Assembly (NCBI GenBank): GCA_016124635.1
Contig: WGNJ01000003.1
Span: 101,091 to 165,090, forward strand
DNA: 64,000 nt
Direction: 5' to 3'
From: Alphaproteobacteria bacterium
GTDB lineage: Bacteria; Pseudomonadota; Alphaproteobacteria; Micropepsales; Micropepsaceae
The stretch's first letter is position 1, and the number at the start of each line of letters is the position of its first letter. Positions 59,037 through 64,000 of this stretch are shown piece after piece. Position numbers and translations under genes: made by a program. The notes under the pieces are model-generated. The model was not told where the DNA came from. It ran no database searches and saw nothing but the letters and a program-made list of their open reading frames with translations.

Positions 59037-59537
59037 TTAACGAGGCAGCTGGCCGGTGCTGGAATGGCCGATGATGATCTTCCACTCCCCGTCCCGCTTG
59101 ACCATGGTTAGGGTCATCACGCCTTCAAAAGCGAGCGCCGTCTGGCCGTTTGCCGCAATCGTTTGCCGGTAGTCGACGGTCGCGACGGCCGTACTGTCGG
59201 CGATGGCGTCAACCCTAATGTTATGAAATTCGAGATGTGACTCGGGGAACCCGGAAAGGAAGTCGCTCAGACCCTTCACCGCGGCATCCCGTGTCGCGTA
59301 CGCGATCCGTCCGCTTTCGACCCAATGGAATGCGGGGTCGTTGGCATAGACGGCGGCGGCGCCTGCCGCGTCGCGCGCATTGAACTTGGCGGCATAGCCT
59401 TCGACGGCTGTCCGCACCTCGCTCAGATCGACGGCCTCGCTCCCGCTGCTCGACGGTGTCGATGAGGAGGGAAACGGATTGCAAGCCGCGAGGACGAGCA
59501 AAAATGCAATCACCACCGCTTTCAAGGATTGTCTCAT
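59037..59537 (-). CDS. SnoaL/DUF4440-like lipoprotein
   Basis: 166 residues from ATG 59537. Lipobox VLAAC (Cys19), a short Ser-rich linker, then a NTF2-like cone domain (VRTAVEGYAAKFNARDAAGAAAVY, IAYATRDAAVKGLSDFL, MVKRDGEWKIIIGHSS) as in DUF4440/SnoaL proteins. A ligand-binding or enzymatic role cannot be assigned. Follows pntB by 13 bp. Confidence 0.78.
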   Translation of the reverse strand: MRQSLKAVVIAFLLVLAACNPFPSSSTPSSSGSEAVDLSEVRTAVEGYAAKFNARDAAGAAAVYANDPAFHWVESGRIAYATRDAAVKGLSDFLSGFPESHLEFHNIRVDAIADSTAVATVDYRQTIAANGQTALAFEGVMTLTMVKRDGEWKIIIGHSSTGQLPR

Positions 59538-59550
59538 TGGCCTCAAGCCC

Positions 59551-60957
59551 CTAGCCAAGTGCCTTGACGATTTCTTCGGTCATCTTCTTGGCATCGCCGA
59601 AGAGCATCATCGTATTATCGCGGAAGAATAGCTCGTTCTCGACGCCGGCATAGCCCGAACCCATGCCACGCTTAACGAACAGCACCGTCTTCGCCTTTTC
59701 GACATCGAGGATCGGCATGCCGAAAATCGGCGATTTCGGGTCCGTTTTGGCGGCCGGATTGGTTACGTCGTTGGCGCCGATGACGTAAGCGACATCGGTC
59801 GTCGCAAATTGACTGTTGATGTCCTCAAGCTCGAAGACCTCGTCGTAGGGAACGTTCGCTTCCGCCAAAAGCACGTTCATGTGCCCCGGCATGCGTCCCG
59901 CGACGGGATGAATGGCGTAGGAGACTTTGACGCCTTCCTTCTTCAGCTTGTCCGCCATCTCGCGCAACGCGTGCTGCGCTTGCGCCACGGCCATGCCGTA
60001 TCCTGGAACGACGATCACCGAGGAGGCGTTTTTCATGATGAACGCCGCGTCGTCCGCCGAGCCCTGCTTCACCGAACGCGTTTCGGTCGTGCCGCCGCCC
60101 GCAACTTCACCGCCGAAGCCGCCGAGGATTACCGAGATGAACGACCGGTTCATCCCTTTGCACATGATGTAGGAAAGAATTGCGCCCGATGAACCGACGA
60201 GCGCGCCGGTGATGATGAGCGCCGTGTTTTCGAGCGTGAAGCCGATGCCCGCCGCCGCCCATCCCGAATAGGAGTTGAGCATCGAGATCACGACCGGCAT
60301 GTCCGCACCGCCGATCGGAATGATGAGCGTGATGCCGATCAGGACCGACAGCGCCGCCATCGCCCAGAAGGCCCACGAAGCTTCGCCGCCGCTCATCACC
60401 AGCACGGCGCCGAGCACCACGATAGCCGCCGCGATCGCGATATTGATGACATGGCGCGCCGGCAAAATGATCGGCGCGCCCGACATGACGCCTTGGAGCT
60501 TAGCCCAGGCGATAATGGAGCCCGAGAACGTAATCGCACCGATCGCAACGCCGAGCGACATCTCGATCAGGCTTTGCATGCGGATCCCGCCGCCCTCGGC
60601 GATATGGAACGCACTCGGGGCGTAGAGTGCGCCCGCCGCCACATAGACGGCCGCCAAACCGACAAGGCTGTGAAAAGCGGCCACGAGCTGCGGCATCGCC
60701 GTCATGGCGATCCGCCGCGCAATGAACGCACCGACCGCGCCGCCGATTGCAACGCCGATCAAGATCAACGCGATCGTCAGCCCATCACGGGGCGCCGCCA
60801 GCCACAGCGTTGTGGCAACGGCGATCGCCATACCGGCCATGCCGAATTGGTTGCCGCGCCGCGACGACACCGGGCTCGACAGCCCGCGCAGCGCCATAAT
60901 GAAGAGAACCCCGGCGACGAGATAGAGAAGCGCGGCGATGTTTGCGTTGAGGCTCAA
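59551..60957 (-). CDS. pntB: NAD(P) transhydrogenase subunit beta
   Basis: 468 residues. About nine N-terminal helices of the proton channel (with FHSLVGLAAVYVAAGALYAP), and the NADP-binding domain III (VVPGYGMAVAQAQHALREMADKL, YAIHPVAGRMPGHMNVLLAEANVPYDE, VIGANDVTNPA). Couples hydride transfer NADH to NADP+ with proton flow. Last of the pnt genes. Confidence 0.97.
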   Translation of the reverse strand: MSLNANIAALLYLVAGVLFIMALRGLSSPVSSRRGNQFGMAGMAIAVATTLWLAAPRDGLTIALILIGVAIGGAVGAFIARRIAMTAMPQLVAAFHSLVGLAAVYVAAGALYAPSAFHIAEGGGIRMQSLIEMSLGVAIGAITFSGSIIAWAKLQGVMSGAPIILPARHVINIAIAAAIVVLGAVLVMSGGEASWAFWAMAALSVLIGITLIIPIGGADMPVVISMLNSYSGWAAAGIGFTLENTALIITGALVGSSGAILSYIMCKGMNRSFISVILGGFGGEVAGGGTTETRSVKQGSADDAAFIMKNASSVIVVPGYGMAVAQAQHALREMADKLKKEGVKVSYAIHPVAGRMPGHMNVLLAEANVPYDEVFELEDINSQFATTDVAYVIGANDVTNPAAKTDPKSPIFGMPILDVEKAKTVLFVKRGMGSGYAGVENELFFRDNTMMLFGDAKKMTEEIVKALG

Positions 60958-60966
60958 GCGCCGCTC

Positions 60967-61275
60967 CTATTTCTTTTCTTTCTTGCGGTACATGGCGAGC
61001 ATGCGCTGGGTTACGAGAAAGCCGCCGAAGATATTGACGCTGGCGAGGATGACCGCGAGAAAGCCGAACAACTTCGCGGTCCAGCTCCCCTCGTTCATCG
61101 CTTGAACCGATACCGCCAGCAGCGCGCCGACGATGATCACGGACGAGATCGCGTTCGTCACCGACATCAGCGGCGTATGCAGAGCCGGCGTCACGCTCCA
61201 CACCACGTAGTACCCGACGAAAATCGCCAACACGAAGATCGAGAGACGAAAGATGAATGGGTCGATCGCTTCCAT
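60967..61275 (-). CDS. pntA2: NAD(P) transhydrogenase subunit alpha, part 2
   Basis: 102 residues from ATG 61275. Helices ([79 protein letters not shown]). This is the split membrane part of PntA, common in alphaproteobacteria. Five bp after pntA1. Confidence 0.96.
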   Translation of the reverse strand: MEAIDPFIFRLSIFVLAIFVGYYVVWSVTPALHTPLMSVTNAISSVIIVGALLAVSVQAMNEGSWTAKLFGFLAVILASVNIFGGFLVTQRMLAMYRKKEKK

Positions 61276-61280
61276 GATGG

Positions 61281-62411
61281 TCAGCCCTTCAAAGCCGGAT
61301 GCACGACGTCGCCGTCGCGCGTTAGGCACGTGCCTTTGATGATCTCGTCGTTCCAATCGATCTTGAGCGACTTGGTCGTCTTGTCGATGAGCGGCGAGAG
61401 AAAATTGAACAGGTTGCGCGAGTAGAGTGAAGAAGCGTCGGCCGCGAGTTTGCCGGCGAGATTCACCGTGCCGATAATCCTTACACCGCCGACATCGACG
61501 ACCTGCCCCGCTTTCGACAGCGGACAATTGCCGCCCTGCTCGGTCGCCAGATCGACGATGATCGAGCCCGGTTTCATCGTCTTGACCATTGCCTCGGTCA
61601 CGAGCACCGGCGCCGGACGGCCCGGAATAAGTGCCGTCGTGATGACGATATCCTGCTTCTTGATCGTCTCTGCGATCAACGCCGCCTGCTTTTGCTTGTA
61701 GGCGTCGCTCATTTCCTTCGCGTAGCCGGCGGAAGTTTCGGCCGCTTTCGACTCGTCGTCCTCGACCATCACGAAGGTGCCGCCAAGCGACTGCACCTGC
61801 TCCTTCGTTGCCGCGCGCACGTCGGTTGCCGAGACGATGGCGCCGAGGCGCTTCGCGGTCGCGATCGCCTGCAATCCCGCAACGCCCACACCCATGATGA
61901 ACACACGTGCCGGTGCGATGGTGCCGGCCGCCGTCATCATCATCGGAAAGGCCCGGCCGAAGGCAGCCGCCGCGTCGATCACCGCCTTGTAGCCGGCTAG
62001 GTTCGATTGCGACGACAACACGTCCATCGATTGTGCGCGCGTGATGCGCGGCATGAACTCCATCGCGAAGGCGTTCACACCTTTGGCCGCGAGGGCTTTG
62101 ACTTCGTCGCGATTGGCGTAAGGCGCCAATACCGCGGCAAGCATCGCGCCCTTCGGAATGGCGCTCAGTTCGTCTTCGGTCGGCCGCTGGACTTTCAGCA
62201 CCACATCGGCGCCTTCAAGGGCCTTGGCGGCATCGGCCACGACGACGGCCCCGGCCGCCGTATAGTCCGCATCGCTGAAATGAGACGCGGCACCTGCACC
62301 GGCTTCGATCGCCACATCGGCGCCGAGACCTTTGAATTTCTTCACCGTCTCAGGCGTGGCGGCGACGCGCGCTTCGTCAGCCCGTCGCTCCTTCAGAACG
62401 GCAATCTTCAT
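61281..62411 (-). CDS. pntA1: NAD(P) transhydrogenase subunit alpha, part 1
   Basis: 376 residues. [20 protein letters not shown] start and NAD-binding domain with [39 protein letters not shown], and the [16 protein letters not shown] segment. Soluble domain I of the Re/Si-specific transhydrogenase, carried as a separate peptide from pntA2. Preceded by the aa3 oxidase subunit IV gene. Confidence 0.97.
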   Translation of the reverse strand: MKIAVLKERRADEARVAATPETVKKFKGLGADVAIEAGAGAASHFSDADYTAAGAVVVADAAKALEGADVVLKVQRPTEDELSAIPKGAMLAAVLAPYANRDEVKALAAKGVNAFAMEFMPRITRAQSMDVLSSQSNLAGYKAVIDAAAAFGRAFPMMMTAAGTIAPARVFIMGVGVAGLQAIATAKRLGAIVSATDVRAATKEQVQSLGGTFVMVEDDESKAAETSAGYAKEMSDAYKQKQAALIAETIKKQDIVITTALIPGRPAPVLVTEAMVKTMKPGSIIVDLATEQGGNCPLSKAGQVVDVGGVRIIGTVNLAGKLAADASSLYSRNLFNFLSPLIDKTTKSLKIDWNDEIIKGTCLTRDGDVVHPALKG

Positions 62412-62453
62412 GAGGGTCCTATTCGGCGTAGAGCTCGAACGACCGGGTAGCGC

Positions 62454-62618
62454 CTAGTGAGCCGGCGACCCGGTGAAGAGGTAGGCGAGAATGGCAAGCA
62501 AAATGAAGATGCCGACCACGCTGTAGACTGTCGCGTCCCAAAAGAACTGAAACGTCTTTTGATTGTCGCGGATGTCCTGCGACCCGCGGACATAGGGCGC
62601 TTGTTTAGCGGCTGCCAT
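62454..62618 (-). CDS. aa3-type cytochrome c oxidase subunit IV
   Basis: 54 residues: MAAAKQAPYVRGSQDIRDNQ, KTFQFFWDATVYSVVGIFIL, LAILAYLFTGSPAH. GAGGG lies eight bases before ATG 62618. One hydrophobic helix (about 30-50) after a soluble N-terminus is the COX_aa3_IV pattern known upstream of pntA in many Rhizobiales. Too short for ordinary gene finding and easy to miss. Assembly or stability of aa3 oxidase is the expected role. Confidence 0.85.
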   Translation of the reverse strand: MAAAKQAPYVRGSQDIRDNQKTFQFFWDATVYSVVGIFILLAILAYLFTGSPAH

Positions 62619-62728
62619 TTCCAACCCTCGTAAAGCTCAGGGAAACCCAAGGTTGGGCCGGACTATAGCGATCCACCCCCGCCGTTCAATGGCCCCCTAG
62701 TGCCGCATGAAAGACCGGTAAAGTCAGG

Positions 62729-63682
62729 CTAAACGCGCCGCGTCGGCATGGAGTGATTCCAGTCGGCAAGCAGAGCGCGCAAGGCCGCAACGAAGGCTAA
62801 CGGCTGATCGAGCATCACGTGATGGCGTGCCTGCGGAATTTCGACCACCGGAACCGAGTGGTCCAGCAGGCTAAACATGTACGCGCCCACTTCTTCGGGC
62901 ATCAGGACCGAACTCTCGCCGCGGAAAATACCGATACGGCACTTTGTCGAGCGCAATCGCTCCGCGGTGTCCCCGATGGAGAAGCGCGTCCAAATCGAAG
63001 GATCGAACTTCCAAGTCCAACCGCCCTCGACCTCTTTCAGCGAACGCCGTGCAATGAAGTCGAGGATGTAGTCGTTCTCACAGGGTTGTTCGGGTGCCAA
63101 GCGAAAGCGCGCCAAGGCGTCCGTCAACGTCGGATAGACGCGGTGTGGTCTGATTTCACGATGCGGTGGACCGTGCGGGCGGTCCGGCGGCGAAACCGGC
63201 GAATCAACAATGACCGTGCCGGCCAACCGCTCGCCGTAAAGCGCCCCGGTCAAGATCGTGACGAAGCCACCGAACGAATGACCGACGATGATCGGCGGCT
63301 CGGGATTGTCGAACATCCCGGCGTGCTCGGCGACGGCCAGCTGCTCCTGCGCGAAGTGCTCCATCGTGTAGTGCGCGCGATGGCCGCTGTCGCCCATGCC
63401 GGAAAGATCCATTGCGGCGACGTTGTACTCGCGCGCCAGGAATGGCGCGATGAAGCTCCACCAATAGGCGTGCGCGCCGTTGCCGTGAACAAGGATGAGG
63501 CCCGGCTTTTCGCGCATACCCCAGCGCAGATAGTGGATCTGCACGCCGTCGACTTTGACCCAAGCGCTTTCGGCGGGCGTCGCGATCGCATGGTCGAACC
63601 ACTCGGGTCCTTCGACGCGCGCGCCGTGATAACGGGCGAGCGGGCCTTCCTTCGATACTTCTTTCGCAGCGACCTCGCTCAT
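62729..63682 (-). CDS. Alpha/beta hydrolase
   Basis: 317 residues from ATG 63682, overlapping the thioesterase stop by 4 bp. ILVHGNGAHAYWWSFIAPFL oxyanion region, MDLSGMGDSG, nucleophile elbow IIVGHSFGGF (Ser136), and the terminal histidine in PQARHHVMLDQPL. Esterase or C-C hydrolase; substrate unknown. Co-transcribed with the upstream hotdog protein. Confidence 0.9.
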   Translation of the reverse strand: MSEVAAKEVSKEGPLARYHGARVEGPEWFDHAIATPAESAWVKVDGVQIHYLRWGMREKPGLILVHGNGAHAYWWSFIAPFLAREYNVAAMDLSGMGDSGHRAHYTMEHFAQEQLAVAEHAGMFDNPEPPIIVGHSFGGFVTILTGALYGERLAGTVIVDSPVSPPDRPHGPPHREIRPHRVYPTLTDALARFRLAPEQPCENDYILDFIARRSLKEVEGGWTWKFDPSIWTRFSIGDTAERLRSTKCRIGIFRGESSVLMPEEVGAYMFSLLDHSVPVVEIPQARHHVMLDQPLAFVAALRALLADWNHSMPTRRV

Positions 63683-64000
63683 CGGCGCTTCGCCGGCCGC
63701 GGACCAAGCGCTTTGAACACGCCGGTCGCCGTCATCACGGTGCGGTCGCCGGTCCAGATGCGGCCGCTCACCGTGTAGAAATCGTGGTCGCGCCCGGTGA
63801 CGGTACCGGATCCCTCGACCCAATCGCCGACCTGCGCCGCCTCCAGAAAATCGGTCACCATGCGCACCGTGACCCAAAAGCGGTTCGTCTCGAGCGTAAT
63901 CGCATGGCCGAGCGCCATGTCGGCGAACGCCATCAGCATGCCGCCGTGGCAGTTTTTCATGCCGTTGGTGTGATGATCGCAAACGAGGAACGCACGCGAA
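63679..64000 (-). CDS. PaaI-family hotdog thioesterase, 5'-truncated by the window edge
   Basis: The frame is open to the window end; the visible residues are about 107. CDHHTNGMKNCHGGMLMAFAD carries the PaaI active-site pattern (HGG...D), followed by VGDWVEGSGTVTGRDHDFY and the C-terminal RPAKRR. Predicted acyl-CoA thioesterase. The true start lies outside the window. Confidence 0.88.
   Translation of the reverse strand, partial: SRAFLVCDHHTNGMKNCHGGMLMAFADMALGHAITLETNRFWVTVRMVTDFLEAAQVGDWVEGSGTVTGRDHDFYTVSGRIWTGDRTVMTATGVFKALGPRPAKRR

Overview
The window is a compact, gene-dense piece of a GC-rich alphaproteobacterial chromosome, most likely from the order Hyphomicrobiales (Rhizobiales). 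This rests on gene content: a full ybgC-tolQRAB-pal-cpoB-tilS-ftsH block next to ruvCAB, the alphaproteobacterial regulators RcdA (DUF1465) and TrcR (DUF1013), DUF1192/DUF4164/COQ9 family proteins, a split PntA transhydrogenase preceded by an aa3-type oxidase subunit IV gene, and a 6S RNA between zapA and the 5-formyltetrahydrofolate cyclo-ligase gene. No phage, insertion sequence, CRISPR array, tRNA or rRNA gene was recognised. The species cannot be named from the sequence.

Layout. 1-4.7 kb: 3'-truncated sensor kinase with two tandem FixL-type PAS domains, a DedA-like membrane protein, a TPR protein plus PhzF-family enzyme, and thiD. 4.7-9.4 kb: glmM, a folP that looks like the mobile sulfonamide-resistance enzymes (Sul1/Sul2), a small exported protein, and ftsH. 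9.5-19 kb: tilS, cpoB, pal, tolB, tolA, tolR, tolQ, ybgC, ruvB, ruvA, ruvC, all on the minus strand (cell-envelope constriction, tRNA-Ile lysidine, Holliday-junction resolution). 19-23.2 kb: two exported small proteins, yebC, ymdB-type phosphoesterase, 5-FCL, 6S RNA, zapA, DUF4164. 23.4-31.6 kb: plus-strand central carbon block tkt-gap-pgk-fba-thiE, then efp, suhB and an OmpA-like protein.

31.6-41 kb: ABC exporter, then an ion and osmotic stress neighbourhood (otsB, exported small protein, SLC13 permease with RCK_C domains, NhaD-type antiporter, Kup) and rpmE. 41-47.8 kb: rcdA, DUF429, DUF1192, quinone oxidoreductase, trcR, an MFS permease and an acyl-CoA synthetase with a histone-H1-like basic tail. 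47.8-50.6 kb: a predicted secreted HEGRH metalloprotease-like protein divergent from an AraC regulator. 50.6-56 kb: two DUF465 proteins around ubiX, a GGDEF cyclase, purE-purK, coq9, def, rpsU. 56-64 kb: GNAT, an ABC-2 exporter pair, a lipoprotein, pntB-pntA2-pntA1, oxidase subunit IV, an alpha/beta hydrolase and a truncated hotdog thioesterase.

Most of the window is housekeeping. The points most worth following are the Sul-type folP beside glmM, the duplicated heme-PAS sensor, the secreted metalloprotease/AraC pair, the basic tail on the acyl-CoA synthetase, the probable CTG start of thiE, the start anomaly of tilS, and a repeat-plus-palindrome operator candidate near 33.5 kb. All assignments are from reading the sequence; no database search was run.
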